DNA of 51,156 nucleotides from Candidatus Melainabacteria bacterium (GCA_012965515.1 DTSE01000453.1:1-51156), one strand, 5' to 3'. Numbered from the stretch's first letter, positions 1-9,993 are shown. The notes: generated by a model not told the origin, from the letters alone. Translations and numbers: made by a program.

Positions 1-1140
1 GTTAACGATGTTCTTCGTCAGATACAAGCCAAGACCAGTACCTATCTGGTTCTCAACATCTCTCTTTCCCTGCCAGAATTGCTCAAATAGCTTCTCCCTT
101 TGTTCGAATGGAATTCCCCTACCAGAATCACGAACCGAGAGACGGACCGTCTCATTATCGAATTCACCAAAGACCTCAATATAGCCATCTTCAGGCGTGA
201 ATTTGATTGCATTATCGATCAAGTTGAAGAGAGCTCTTCGCAGCAAAATCGCATCGGCTTGAATATCAGGAAATGACGCTGCAATTTCCAGTTTTGCACG
301 CTGGCGTTTCGATGCCATATGAAACGAAAACTCTCCCAGGATTGCGTGCAACAAAGCAACCAGATTGACTTGCTTGAGCTGAGGGACCAGTGCACCGGAG
401 TGATGCTTGTAGGTATCGAGCAAATTCCAAATCATATGCAGCATAAAGTTGTTGCTGCTATGAATTTGCTGAAGCAAGGGCTGTTGATCTTCAGGACTCA
501 CCCCGCCGGACAATATCGCTTCAAGGATGCGATTGACTCCTATCAATGGGTTCTTCAGGTCGTGAGTCAAGGACGCCACAAAGTCATCCCGCTGGCGAAG
601 CAATTCATTCAACTCACTGTTGGTTTCTATCAGTTGGAGGTTTCGTTTCTCCAATTCGACAGTTTTGCTCTCGGAGAGCTCATTCAAGATGACGAGTTCA
701 GCAGTAATTCGAGACAATTCCAACGCCGAAGAAGCGAGCTGCGCACTACGTTCGACTAAGTCGACGTGGCGATGTTGGAGCTCCGCTTTGCCATCAGCAA
801 TCGTCAGCTGGGAAATTCTGTTTTCTTCGTCTTTGGTCTGTAGTAAATCAGTTGCTTCCTGCACTTGTTGTCGCTCATGCAACAGAGCAACGTTCGTCTC
901 TGTGAGCAGCTCCCGAGTCAGGCTCAAGTCTTTCTGATTGGACTCAAGGGACCTAGAAGCAAGTGCAAGTTGTGTATTCGTATCGGCCAGACCGCTCTTC
1001 GTTTTGTTCAGTTCGGCGACTTTGTCTTTAAGCTCCTTCAGCGCGCTATCGCGCTCTATCGTACGTGCACTTAGCGCAGCCTTAGTTTCGCTAAGAACCT
1101 TTAGCAAGTCTTCTGACACAGAGACACCATATTTGCGCAA
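1..1140 (-). CDS. Soluble sensor histidine kinase with N-terminal coiled coil (C-terminus cut by window edge)
   Basis: Read on the minus strand, this frame stays open from about 1140 to the left edge. The first 180 or so residues are charged and heptad-like, with no membrane segment, so the kinase is probably cytoplasmic. An H-box follows (FVASLTHDLKNPL, His near residue 186), then an N-box (LFNLIDNAIKFTPEDG), a G1 box (DSGRGIP), an F-box (LFEQFWQG) and a G2 box (GTGLGLYLTKNIVN). This is a complete HisKA plus HATPase core, so it should autophosphorylate and pass phosphate to a response regulator that is not visible here. A stop lies directly before the TTG at 1140. GTG at 1119 is an equally plausible start, and neither has a convincing ribosome-binding site. 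Confidence 0.85.
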   Translation of the reverse strand, partial: MRKYGVSVSEDLLKVLSETKAALSARTIERDSALKELKDKVAELNKTKSGLADTNTQLALASRSLESNQKDLSLTRELLTETNVALLHERQQVQEATDLLQTKDEENRISQLTIADGKAELQHRHVDLVERSAQLASSALELSRITAELVILNELSESKTVELEKRNLQLIETNSELNELLRQRDDFVASLTHDLKNPLIGVNRILEAILSGGVSPEDQQPLLQQIHSSNNFMLHMIWNLLDTYKHHSGALVPQLKQVNLVALLHAILGEFSFHMASKRQRAKLEIAASFPDIQADAILLRRALFNLIDNAIKFTPEDGYIEVFGEFDNETVRLSVRDSGRGIPFEQREKLFEQFWQGKRDVENQIGTGLGLYLTKNIVN

Positions 1141-1228
1141 TCAGCCCACTTTTCGATTTAATCATGGAGGTGAATGTACAAGATATTACCCATTCGGGGG
1201 ATTCACACACACCCTAACTGCAGACGTC

Positions 1229-1258
1229 TTGACGAATTTGCAGGTTGTTTTATGTAAT
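1229..1258 (+). promoter_or_regulatory. Candidate sigma70-type promoter
   Basis: TTGACG at 1229-1234 is followed 16-18 nt later by TATGTA/TGTAAT at 1251-1258. It lies about 35 nt upstream of the small coiled-coil ORF. Matched by eye only. Confidence 0.35.
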
Positions 1259-1293
1259 AAGTGTACAAAGGGGACGGGGGGCAACTTGTCAAT

Positions 1294-1467
1294 ATGCCAA
1301 AGCGATTGGTAGAACACTTGAAGCGCTTAACGGAAGCGCGAAAACAGCTAGCAGAGCAGATAAAGGAATCGGAAGCATCATTGAAAAAGTTAGATGCAGA
1401 GATCGAAGATCTACAGAACAGGTTAAAGGAGGAAGGAATTGAACTTCAACTCCACAGTGAGAAGTAG
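1294..1467 (+). CDS. Small coiled-coil protein (57 aa)
   Basis: A short ORF encodes a highly charged, Leu/Ala/Glu/Lys-rich peptide that reads as one continuous amphipathic helix (pattern LKRLTEARKQLAEQIKESE...). The ATG at 1294 is preceded by a G-rich stretch (GGGGGGC) about 10 nt upstream; a GTG at 1261 in the same frame is an alternative start. A candidate promoter precedes it. No family recognised. Its size and clean heptads suggest a small oligomerising or scaffold protein, but it could also be a chance ORF. Confidence 0.45.
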   Translation: MPKRLVEHLKRLTEARKQLAEQIKESEASLKKLDAEIEDLQNRLKEEGIELQLHSEK

Positions 1468-1743
1468 CTGCACTTAAGCCTGAGAGTTTCGGGTGAGCCA
1501 TCGCAGCGTTCCCTTACCATTCAACCGACACAACCCCGCAGCGCCGCGCAAGATCGCTTTCCTTGCGATTTAGAAATACGAAAGGCGCGACTGTGCAATT
1601 GAACATTATCTGGCATTGCTCTGTAATGCTAGGCTGGTGTTCAATTTCCTGACGTTCAGCTCGGGAAACCAACCACCTATTATTCGCAAATTTCACAGCA
1701 ATAGCATTGCTGTGTTGATGCTGTTCGCGCGAAGGAGACGGGC

Positions 1744-2730
1744 ATGACACCTGAATTGATCAAAGTTAAACCAATTCCGGACCATTTTCATCAGGACAAT
1801 CAGGTTGTGTGTGAGCGCTGTATGAGTCAGCTTGTTTCAGCTGGAAATCCTCATATCGACTCATTCAACGAGTTCATGTACGTAACCGGGCAGCTTATAG
1901 CAATCTCGCTCAAGGGTATCTGTTCACTTGTACTTGTAATTAGCAAGCGAGCCAGACCGTTCCTGGAAGCGATTCGGGAACATATCTATATTGCAAACGA
2001 AGTTCTTTTGATTGTGGCGAAGTTTCTTCTATTTGTATCGATTGGAATCGGCATGTTGGTAGCGGCGTTGTTCCCAACAATTGTTGGGCGAAAAACGGCA
2101 CACGAAGAGGATCTCGACAACAAGTACAGAGCAAAAAAACAGAAAGAATGGGAGCGGCTTCAGCAGGATAAAAAGGAGCAGCAGGAATTTGATGATGAGA
2201 GAGATGCACTGTTTAGAAATCATCACGAAAAACTGCGTGCAATGAAGGCCGGCTATGCTCAGTGGAGCGACGCCCAAGATGCTGCTTGGAAGAAGAAGCT
2301 TGAAGAGAAGTATGAGCGCGATGCGGAGGAAATGAAAAAGTACAACAAGAATGTTCAAGAAACCAAAACAGCGGAACTGTCTCGTCCCATGCTTCTCCAT
2401 ACTTCTGAGCAGGCGGAAGATGACTATTTGGTCAGGACTGCGAATCAGCTTGCACTCGGTGTAGAACGCGCAGTCGAGGACCCAGAGAAAGCACGGAAAG
2501 CCGCTGAAGAGCTAGTAAAGGAAAGAGAAGAACTTGCGAGGAAAGACATGCGACGAGTTGACCTTATGGATAGGTACAAACACAAAGCGTGGGAAGCGGA
2601 GCGACTTCGACGAGAAGCAGACATTGAAAGAAGAAGTGGGAACGATGAAGAAGCCGAGCGCAAAGAACGTCTTGAAATTCAGACTCAAGCAGAAGCTGAT
2701 GGCTACCGAAAAGAACTCCTTTCGGTTTAA
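1744..2730 (+). CDS. Membrane-anchored protein with long charged coiled coil, unknown function
   Basis: 328 aa, started by ATG with a good ribosome-binding site (GAAGGAGACGGGC). The N-terminus carries a CxxC pair (Cys23, Cys26; VCERC). Two hydrophobic stretches follow at roughly residues 48-68 and 84-110. The rest (about 115-328) is extremely rich in Glu, Lys, Arg and Ala and reads as an extended coiled-coil stalk. I do not recognise a family. The topology suggests an inner-membrane anchor with a long cytoplasmic rod; the CxxC could bind metal or form a disulfide. It is monocistronic and converges on the metal-efflux operon. Confidence 0.75.
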   Translation: MTPELIKVKPIPDHFHQDNQVVCERCMSQLVSAGNPHIDSFNEFMYVTGQLIAISLKGICSLVLVISKRARPFLEAIREHIYIANEVLLIVAKFLLFVSIGIGMLVAALFPTIVGRKTAHEEDLDNKYRAKKQKEWERLQQDKKEQQEFDDERDALFRNHHEKLRAMKAGYAQWSDAQDAAWKKKLEEKYERDAEEMKKYNKNVQETKTAELSRPMLLHTSEQAEDDYLVRTANQLALGVERAVEDPEKARKAAEELVKEREELARKDMRRVDLMDRYKHKAWEAERLRREADIERRSGNDEEAERKERLEIQTQAEADGYRKELLSV

Positions 2731-2898
2731 CGGCACCTGGAAACTTTTGATGACCTCCAAACAAAAGCTGGTTAATAATGGGCTCACATCAAAACTGAAA
2801 TTCCCATACCGGCATTTCTATTTTCGTTGTTTCTCAACTTTCAACACCGGCATAGAGCGGCAAAACAACTGGCTTCTTGCTCTCTCGCTTAGAACTCA

Positions 2899-5800
2899 TC
2901 AGTTTGGCCAAGAGGCTTCTTCGTAACTGTAAGAATGGGTCAATGGTTCGAAACTCTGCTTTGACGGACTTTCTGCAGAACTTTGCAAAGCTTTTTTCTT
3001 GCCTGCAGTCAATTTAAACATCACAGGTAACACTAATAGTGTGAGAAAAGTCGCCGAAACCAATCCTCCTAGCACAACGGTAGCTAGCGGTCGCTGAACT
3101 TCTGAGCCTGTGCCGGTGGAAAACATCTTTGGCAGAAGACCCATAATAGCTACAAGTGCAGTCATCAGAACTGGTCTAAATCGTATGGTGGCTCCTTCCT
3201 TGATAGCTTCTTGAGGTGACAATCCGCCTTCATGCAGCTGACTTATATAAGTGACAAGAATAACACCATTCTGCACGGCTACACCAAACAAAGCAATAAA
3301 GCCAATGATGGCAGGAACCGAGACGGGCTGGTGGGTCAGAAAAAGTCCAATGATACCGCCGATAATGGCAAAGGGAACATTTGCCATTACCAAGCACGCG
3401 TTTTTGAAAGAGTTGAATGCAGCAAACAAAAGTATGAATATCAAAAGTAAGACAATTGGTACAACAACCGCCAACTTTGCCATAGCCCGCTGTTGGTTCT
3501 CGAACTGTCCACCCCAAACGATTTTGCAATCGTCCGGCAGGTGAACTTGTTTGGAAACCTTCTCTTGCGCTTCTTGAACGAACCCGCCTAAATCTCTACC
3601 TCTAATATTGCAAAGAACCGCTGTTCGTCTCTGTGCCTCTTCTCGGTTGACCATAACCGTACCGGGCTCGAGTGTGATATCAGCCAGCATCTTGAGTGGA
3701 ATTGAAGCGCCTGAAGCTGTCGTTACCAACAGGTTTTGAATGTCTTCGATCGAGTCTCTTTCTTTATGTGGCAATCTAACTAGAACCCCGAATCTCTTGT
3801 GTTCTTCGAAGACCTCAGTTACCACGCTTCCTGCCAGCGCTGTTTGCACATATCTTTGAACAGTTTGTACATTGAGACCAAATCGAGCCAGTTTATTTCG
3901 ATCCAAGCGAATGTTCAGCTGTGGAGAACCAAGCATTCTCTCTCTTTGAAGATCCGCAGCACCCTTTACCGGTGCTATTGCCGTCATTACATCCTGTGAA
4001 ATTTTGTCTATTTCGTGAAGATCGTTTCCAAACACCTTTATGGCCAGATCGGCCTTTACTCCTGAAACTAGATCGTCAACCATATCGGATATAGGTTGCG
4101 AGAAGCTGTAAACAAGACCGGGAATGCGATCGAGCTTCTTCGACATTCTTTCAACAAGCTCTTCCTTGCTTCGAACTGTCCACTCCTGCTTGGGCTTCAA
4201 GCCTACATAAGTGTCGGCGTTATCGACACCGTCAAGGTCCGATCCCATACCTGAGCGCCCTATTCGGGAGACTACTATAGTCACTTCAGGAAACTGTTTA
4301 ATCACACTTTCGATTATGCGAGACATCTCAATCGACTCAGTGTGAGCGACACTCGGAGCGAGTTTCGTACGCAAAAGGATTGAGCCTTCATCAAGAGTAG
4401 GTATGAACTCAGAACCCAGGAAAGGCACAAGAGTCAACGAAAAGGCTAAAGCGCCAAGCGCAGATGCAACAACGATTTTGGGATTGGAGAGCGCTGCTTG
4501 CAGAAGCTTTTCGTAGAGTTTGCGCGGAACGCTGAGAACTGGACTTTCTCTATCAACAATTTTTCCACGCAGAAGAAAATAGCAAAGTAAAGGAATGATT
4601 GTTAAGGAGCAGAGTAGTGCTCCAGAAATTGAATAAATGAAAGTCAATGCCAACGGTTGAAACATTTTGCCTTCTACGCCTTCAAGAGTGAAGAGCGGAA
4701 TGTAAACAGCGATGATGATGAGGATTGAAAATAAAATTGGTTTGCCAACCTCTTTGGCAGCAAGCATCGTTGTCTGAAGAGTTTCCTCTCTGCTGAGCGA
4801 ACGACCGTCGTGCTGCTTTTCGGCTAAATGCCTAAAGACGTTTTCAACCATAACTACGCCAGCATCAACTATTACACCAAAATCCACTGCGCCCAGTGTC
4901 ATCAGATTCGAGGATAGTCCGGTGAACTTCATCATCACAAAGCTGAACAACAAGGACAAAGGTATGATTACTGCGGCGATTATGGCAGCCCGAATCTGCA
5001 ATAGGATGGCGGCTAGAATTACGATCACGAGAGCGCCGCTGAATAGAAGAATTTCCTTTACCGTGTCCATCGTTTTATCAACCAATTCCATTTGGTTGTA
5101 GTAAGGAACTACGCGAACGCCGCCTGGAAGTTCTGATTGGATCTCCGCTAAACACTTTTCGACATTAAGAACTACCTCTTTTGTGTTAACTCCTTTTCTG
5201 GTCAAGACTATGCCTGTAACAGCTTCGCCGAGACCATTCATCGAAGCCGAACCTCGCCTAAAGGCTCCGTTAATAGTCACTTTGGCAATCTGGCTCAGCT
5301 TAACTGGCGTGCCTTGATACTCCCTCAAAACAATATTTTCAATATCGGTTTCAGTGTTGATGCGGCCTAGTCCTCTTATGATGATTTCCTCGCCGCCCTG
5401 CTCGACAAAGTTTCCTCCGGCATTCGAATTATTGCTTTCAACCGCCTCGATAACTTCCTTGAGGCTAATATCGTAAGCCTTCATTTGATCCGGATTGAGC
5501 AGCACTTGATACTGTTTGACGAAGCCCCCGTAGGAGACTACATTACCCACGCCGGGTACGCTTTTTAGTTTGCGAGCCACTGTCCAGTCTTGTATCGTTC
5601 TGAGCGAAATGTCGTCTTGCGAGCCTTCCAAGTAATACATAAAAACATTGCTGAAGCTTGATACGACTGGTCCAAGCTGCGGTTCTGGCACATCTTTCGG
5701 AAACTTGAGAGTATTCAATCGTTGTTGCACAAGTTGTCGCGCAAAATAAACATCCATGCTGTCTTGGAAAATCACAGTAACGACCGAGAGACCAAAGCTG

Positions 5801-6057
5801 GAATTGCTTCTGATGGTGGTCTTTCCTGGCACGCCGGCCATGGCATTTTCGATCGGGATAGTAATCAGCGATTCAATTTCTTCCGTTGCCATACTCTCAG
5901 GTTCAGTAATGATCTGCACTTGAACATTACTAACATCGGGAAAGGAGTCCATCGGCAATGCTGCAAATGACAATAAACCTCCGACAATCAATATCACCGT
6001 AAGGGCGATTACTGCTAGCCGCTGGTTAAGTGCAAAGTTAATGAGGTTATTTATCAC
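2899..6057 (-). CDS. czcA: Heavy-metal efflux RND transporter, CzcA/CusA family
   Basis: 1052 aa, the usual length for HME-RND pumps. It is the proton-driven inner-membrane subunit of a tripartite metal exporter. The diagnostic TM4 signature is present as DFGVIVDAGVVMVEN, giving Asp392, Asp398 and Glu405 with the same 6- and 7-residue spacing as the proton-relay acids of CzcA. The first TM helix (about 10-30), the large periplasmic loop, a central PLSLLFSFVMMKFTGL segment and the C-terminal TM bundle are all in place. The start overlaps the upstream adaptor gene by 11 nt, so the two are translationally coupled. The substrate (Cu/Ag or Co/Zn/Cd) cannot be decided from motifs I can see. No outer-membrane factor gene lies in the window. 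Confidence 0.93.
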   Translation of the reverse strand: MINNLINFALNQRLAVIALTVILIVGGLLSFAALPMDSFPDVSNVQVQIITEPESMATEEIESLITIPIENAMAGVPGKTTIRSNSSFGLSVVTVIFQDSMDVYFARQLVQQRLNTLKFPKDVPEPQLGPVVSSFSNVFMYYLEGSQDDISLRTIQDWTVARKLKSVPGVGNVVSYGGFVKQYQVLLNPDQMKAYDISLKEVIEAVESNNSNAGGNFVEQGGEEIIIRGLGRINTETDIENIVLREYQGTPVKLSQIAKVTINGAFRRGSASMNGLGEAVTGIVLTRKGVNTKEVVLNVEKCLAEIQSELPGGVRVVPYYNQMELVDKTMDTVKEILLFSGALVIVILAAILLQIRAAIIAAVIIPLSLLFSFVMMKFTGLSSNLMTLGAVDFGVIVDAGVVMVENVFRHLAEKQHDGRSLSREETLQTTMLAAKEVGKPILFSILIIIAVYIPLFTLEGVEGKMFQPLALTFIYSISGALLCSLTIIPLLCYFLLRGKIVDRESPVLSVPRKLYEKLLQAALSNPKIVVASALGALAFSLTLVPFLGSEFIPTLDEGSILLRTKLAPSVAHTESIEMSRIIESVIKQFPEVTIVVSRIGRSGMGSDLDGVDNADTYVGLKPKQEWTVRSKEELVERMSKKLDRIPGLVYSFSQPISDMVDDLVSGVKADLAIKVFGNDLHEIDKISQDVMTAIAPVKGAADLQRERMLGSPQLNIRLDRNKLARFGLNVQTVQRYVQTALAGSVVTEVFEEHKRFGVLVRLPHKERDSIEDIQNLLVTTASGASIPLKMLADITLEPGTVMVNREEAQRRTAVLCNIRGRDLGGFVQEAQEKVSKQVHLPDDCKIVWGGQFENQQRAMAKLAVVVPIVLLLIFILLFAAFNSFKNACLVMANVPFAIIGGIIGLFLTHQPVSVPAIIGFIALFGVAVQNGVILVTYISQLHEGGLSPQEAIKEGATIRFRPVLMTALVAIMGLLPKMFSTGTGSEVQRPLATVVLGGLVSATFLTLLVLPVMFKLTAGKKKALQSSAESPSKQSFEPLTHSYSYEEASWPN

Positions 6058-7408
6058 TTCGACTACTCATGAGCAATTTCGTTTTTACCAGTACACCGCC
6101 AACTGTTACCACGGCTTCGCCACTTCTCAAGCCTCTCTTTATCTCAACTGAATTGCCGCTTGAAATACCAGTAGAAACAGCTCGCTTTGAAAATTCTCCA
6201 GATGCGTCTCTTACGTAAACGACAGTCTTTCCGCCGCTTTCGTGAATAGCATCGCGAGGACAGGATAAAACCGTTCTTGCTTGCCCAACAATATCTACGG
6301 TCGCGAACATATTCAACTTGAGCAGTCCTTTTGCATTGTCGATGACTGCCCGCACAGAAACAGTCCGAGTCTTTGGATCCAAACGACTGCCTACGTAAGT
6401 TACTTTTCCTGTAAATGTGCTGTCTGCGTATGTAGTTACCGCAACAGTGACCGGAAGACCTTTTCTCACGAGCGATAGCTCTGATTCGGGCAACTCACAG
6501 GAAATAGCAACAACCTTCATGTCGCATATTGAGAAGATGGGTTCATCTGGTCCGACCATTGAACCCTGAGAAACGAACTGCTGCACTACAGTTCCGTTAG
6601 CTGGTGACAAAATCGGCATCAATGGCTGCAAATGTTTCTCGACGATGGAATCGCCTACAATGTCTGAATCTACACCTAAGAAATGGAGTCTCTCCTTTAT
6701 AGTCTGCAGCTCATTTGCGCGAGATTGCGTTTCGGCATGTGCCAGCTGCCAATTCTTCTTGATGAGCGCTTTATTGTCGAAAAGTTGTTGCTCTCTTTGC
6801 TCTTCTAGCTTTGCTTGCGCAAGGTCAAGATTGGCTTTCTCTAAAGCGCTTTTGGCGTTCATGTAATCTTTTTCTGCTGCAATTCCTTCTTTGTAGAGGC
6901 TCTTCAACCGGGTGTAATTCCGTTGCGCGGCTGCCTGGCTGACCACTGCTTGTTGATGTGCTGTCTTAGCCGCAATCAGTGCTTTCGGCCTGGCTAAATC
7001 TTCTTGATAGACTCTCAACTCTCTTTCTTCATGGGCTTTGGCTATTGCTAGATGGGAAGATGCGCGAATTGCCTCGGCTTGAATCTCACTAATTTGCTGG
7101 CTGTCTACATATGCCAAGTTCTGACCAGCATGAACGTAATCTCCCGGGGATGCAGAAATTTTTAGAACGCGCCCCGCCAAACGAGTGCTGACTAAATATT
7201 CCTTACCAAACAGTGGCTTGATTTGACCAGTACAGTGAACGGTCGGCGACATAGGGCGGACATCCACAATTTCACACTTGATCTCTGGAGATTGGCTTTG
7301 TTCAGACTTCTCGTCCTGTGTAAGCTCAGCCTTGTTGGAAGAGGTGACAGCGCAGCCAGCCAAAATCAGACTGAGAAATAGAAAAACGAAAAACAGTTGC
7401 GGACGCAT
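6047..7408 (-). CDS. Periplasmic adaptor (HlyD/CusB/CzcB-type lipoprotein) of the metal-efflux pump
   Basis: 453 aa. The N-terminus is a lipoprotein signal: a hydrophobic core followed by the lipobox LAGC, so it is probably tethered to a membrane by Cys19. A lipoyl-like barrel half (around 75-110, GDYVHAGQNLAYVDSQQ) is followed by a long alpha-hairpin (about 110-250, Ala/Glu/Lys-rich) and then the second barrel half (LSPANGTVVQQFVSQGSMV). Beta-barrel and membrane-proximal domains follow. It would link the RND pump to an outer-membrane channel. First gene of a two-gene operon with the pump, overlapping it by 11 nt. Confidence 0.9.
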   Translation of the reverse strand: MRPQLFFVFLFLSLILAGCAVTSSNKAELTQDEKSEQSQSPEIKCEIVDVRPMSPTVHCTGQIKPLFGKEYLVSTRLAGRVLKISASPGDYVHAGQNLAYVDSQQISEIQAEAIRASSHLAIAKAHEERELRVYQEDLARPKALIAAKTAHQQAVVSQAAAQRNYTRLKSLYKEGIAAEKDYMNAKSALEKANLDLAQAKLEEQREQQLFDNKALIKKNWQLAHAETQSRANELQTIKERLHFLGVDSDIVGDSIVEKHLQPLMPILSPANGTVVQQFVSQGSMVGPDEPIFSICDMKVVAISCELPESELSLVRKGLPVTVAVTTYADSTFTGKVTYVGSRLDPKTRTVSVRAVIDNAKGLLKLNMFATVDIVGQARTVLSCPRDAIHESGGKTVVYVRDASGEFSKRAVSTGISSGNSVEIKRGLRSGEAVVTVGGVLVKTKLLMSSRSDK

Positions 7409-7601
7409 GTATCTATTTTAGAATCGGTGTCTTTCCGACTTCTTTCCAATTCAGCCTAGAAATGACGGCTAACATTCTGGCTTGTAGCGCTTTCTCAACA
7501 GTAACGTGCGCGGTGAAACCAGTTGTGATTAAACAGCGCGTATCAGTACCATGCGGCGCAATTTCAGGTCAATGCTCTATAAATAGTAGCTAGCAATGTT
7601 T

Positions 7602-8105
7602 TCACGTCTCACTCTTCTTGTCACGTACCGCGTTCGAGGGACGGAAGTGTTCAAGATAGATCTTCCATCGCCCTTCTTCCTTAATCATTGTGATTTCCGC
7701 TAAATTTTTTACTTCTACTTTGCTTCGGCGATCGAGCTTCTCTATGGTTTCATACAAAAGTTGGGCGGTGTCCCTTTGAATGTTTAGGCTGACTAGCTTT
7801 CCGACTTTAGGCATTTGTTTTCTATAGCGCAGCCAGTCTATCCATTGCTCAGATGAAAACTCATTTCGAAACTTTCTTACTCTGGAGACGGGCAAAAAGT
7901 CTTCTAGATCATCAATCGATCTCGCGTAACGTAGTTTCGCTACGTACAGCCTAAAAATATCATCAAGGTTCTCTTGGACGACCGTCTTTTGATGATTGCC
8001 AACTCCAGGTGGCGCTACGAAAATTGTCCGAGCTTCTGAGGCACAATGAGTCAGGATAAAAATACAAATAGTTGTAGAGACTACGATCGAGGATTTACTT
8101 TTCAT
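7602..8105 (-). CDS. Exported small protein, possible NTF2/SnoaL-like fold
   Basis: The start is set at 8105 rather than the upstream in-frame codon because AAAGGAA lies 9 nt before this ATG. The resulting 167-aa protein begins with a classical signal peptide (MKSKSSIVVSTTICIFILTHCASEA). The mature part is helical at first (DDIFRLYVAKLRYARSIDDLEDFL) and ends with an EITMIKEEGRWKIYLEHFRP strand pattern typical of NTF2-like or DUF4864-like accessory domains. Family assignment is tentative. It lies 190 nt upstream of the efflux operon on the same strand, so it could be functionally linked or merely adjacent. Confidence 0.65.
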   Translation of the reverse strand: MKSKSSIVVSTTICIFILTHCASEARTIFVAPPGVGNHQKTVVQENLDDIFRLYVAKLRYARSIDDLEDFLPVSRVRKFRNEFSSEQWIDWLRYRKQMPKVGKLVSLNIQRDTAQLLYETIEKLDRRSKVEVKNLAEITMIKEEGRWKIYLEHFRPSNAVRDKKSET

Positions 8106-8324
8106 GGAACGTTCCTTTTGTGCATAGCAGCTTGGCACTCAGCGCTGACTTCCTTCAATTGCCGCTTGTAAGACGAGAAGAAGGGCGGATTGTTTCAGCA
8201 ACAACTCAATGATTAGTTGCAAGAGTGTTTGCGCTCCCTTCTCGACAGTAGCACTGTTTCTTTCGTGATCACACTATGCAAGAGGTCACATTGATAGGAT
8301 GATGGAAGAAAACTAACCGGTTCT

Positions 8325-8618
8325 ATGACGATGCCATTTGTAGACAAAACTCTAGAATGTCGTGATTGTCACCAGGCTTTCGCCTTCACTGTCGGCGAGC
8401 AAGAGTTTTTTGCTTCCAAAGGACTGGTCAACCAGCCCGCGCGCTGTTCTGGTTGCCGCATAAAGAATAGACTGATCAAAGATGGAAAGAGCTTGGACAG
8501 TTCGACTGAAGTGGCGTGTCATGAATGTGGCACCATAACCCGTGTCCCTTTCAAACCATCGGGAGCTCGTCCAGTATATTGCCTTACTTGTTTGCAAAAA
8601 CAGAGGTCAAATTTGTGA
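8325..8618 (+). CDS. Double zinc-ribbon protein (zf-trcl-like)
   Basis: 97 aa with four CxxC knuckles. The first pair is CRDC...CSGC, embedded in the pattern F(T)VGEQEFFASKG...PARCSGCR of the zf-trcl family. The second pair is CHEC...CLTC, with the VPFKPSGARPVYC signature of a second ribbon. Two structural zinc sites are therefore expected. The protein is small, basic and without a membrane segment, which suggests nucleic-acid or protein binding; no specific role can be assigned. ATG at 8325 is used; ATG at 8331 is an alternative start. Both lack a strong ribosome-binding site. Confidence 0.8.
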   Translation: MTMPFVDKTLECRDCHQAFAFTVGEQEFFASKGLVNQPARCSGCRIKNRLIKDGKSLDSSTEVACHECGTITRVPFKPSGARPVYCLTCLQKQRSNL

Positions 8619-8894
8619 CACCAATCTGTAAAAGTGAAGCTTGAAAGTTTGAGAGATATAGCAATGAAAATTTGCTTTCCAGTCCTTCAGCTGCTCCCCG
8701 ATGAACGCTGAGCAGAAGCTCTCCGAAAATCCATTTCCGAAATAGTCTTCAAATCGAAAGCCGTTGAAATGTTCGCGAAAAATTCATCGGTTAGATTTCG
8801 AATACGAGCAACCGACCTCATTGCCTAACTCGCACGAATTCAGTTTAGCTCAACTACTGAGCATCGTTCCGAGAACTAGACACGGGAGTGAAAC

Positions 8895-9968
8895 ATGAGA
8901 ATCGCTCAATTGGCACCATTAGTCGAAAGTGTGCCACCAGCCGGCTACGGTGGAACTGAACTGGTCGTCAGCTTACTCTCGGAGGAGTTGGTTGAGCGCG
9001 GGCACGATGTCACTCTTTTTGCCACAGGAAACTCCTCAACCAGCGCTCGTCTCGTCTCTGTCGTAGCGGAAGGACTTAGAAAAATATATCCTGATAAGCG
9101 CTATAGATGGCCAGCTTTTGACCTGCGATCACTACTAAAGCTACGCCAGCTGAGTTGCGAGTTCGATGTCGTTCATAACCACATGGGTTACCCTGCATTA
9201 CCGTTTCTCGAAGCGCTTAACTGTCCTGTGATAACAACAAACCATAATCCAATTTTGGACTATTGCGCAGATGCATACCTCGCATTTTCTCAGCTTCCAT
9301 TTGTGTCTATTAGCAGTTCTTACAGACGTTCCAACTATCCCGACAAACTGAACTACGTCGCCACCATTTATAATGGCATCGACACAAATCAATATCAGTG
9401 CAGGAGCAAGGAAGCTCGATCATTCTTACTTTTCATTGGACGAATTTCTGAAGCGAAAGGTACATCTGTGGCTATAGATATCGCTCAGCAGCTAGGTTTA
9501 CCAATCAAGATTGCTGGTAAGATCGACACTACAGATGAAGCCTATTTTTTAAGCCACGTAAAACCACGACTGGCAATTCCTGGTGTCGAGTTTTTAGGTG
9601 AGATAACAGAAGAGCAAAAACGAGAGCTTTACAGCAGCGCAATCGCTACTTTATACCCAGTTGCTTTTGAGGAGCCATTCGGGCTTGTTATGGCTGAATC
9701 ATTAGCTTCAGGAACTCCCGTACTTGCTTTGAGAAGAGGTTCTGTGACGGAGGTTGTTTCGGATCGAGAGACTGGAGTTGTCGCCGACACCACCGAAGAG
9801 CTTGTATCTAGATTCTGCGAAATTCAGTCAATTTCTAACAATACCTGTATTACTCGCGCCAGACAGCTTTTCGGCAAAGAGCGCATGACACAAGAGTATG
9901 AATCGGTCTATGTTCAGTTGATGCAAGGATTCAATAAAGGTCTGCGTAAGTATGAGCGGTGTTTGTAG
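8895..9968 (+). CDS. GT4-family glycosyltransferase (GT-B fold)
   Basis: 357 aa, ATG preceded by GGGAGTG. The N-terminal Rossmann domain begins MRIAQLAP...PPAGYGGTELVVSLLSEELVERGHDVTLFATG, the glycine loop and donor signature of retaining GT4 enzymes. The C-terminal domain has LLFIGRISEAKGTSVAI and the E-x7-E motif within FEEPFGLVMAESLASGTPV, which contacts the nucleotide sugar. The protein should be cytosolic or membrane-associated and transfer a hexose from an NDP- or GDP-sugar. The acceptor is not predictable. The gene just downstream encodes a two-helix membrane mini-protein and may be co-transcribed. Confidence 0.9.
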   Translation: MRIAQLAPLVESVPPAGYGGTELVVSLLSEELVERGHDVTLFATGNSSTSARLVSVVAEGLRKIYPDKRYRWPAFDLRSLLKLRQLSCEFDVVHNHMGYPALPFLEALNCPVITTNHNPILDYCADAYLAFSQLPFVSISSSYRRSNYPDKLNYVATIYNGIDTNQYQCRSKEARSFLLFIGRISEAKGTSVAIDIAQQLGLPIKIAGKIDTTDEAYFLSHVKPRLAIPGVEFLGEITEEQKRELYSSAIATLYPVAFEEPFGLVMAESLASGTPVLALRRGSVTEVVSDRETGVVADTTEELVSRFCEIQSISNNTCITRARQLFGKERMTQEYESVYVQLMQGFNKGLRKYERCL

Positions 9969-9993
9969 GGCCACTCTGCAAAAGAGTTTGAAT

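Noticed and set aside
2534-2926. A 130-codon plus-strand frame overlapping the end of the coiled-coil gene
   Set aside because: It lies in another frame of the 1744-2730 gene and runs into the efflux pump gene on the opposite strand; composition is not protein-like and no ribosome-binding site was seen.
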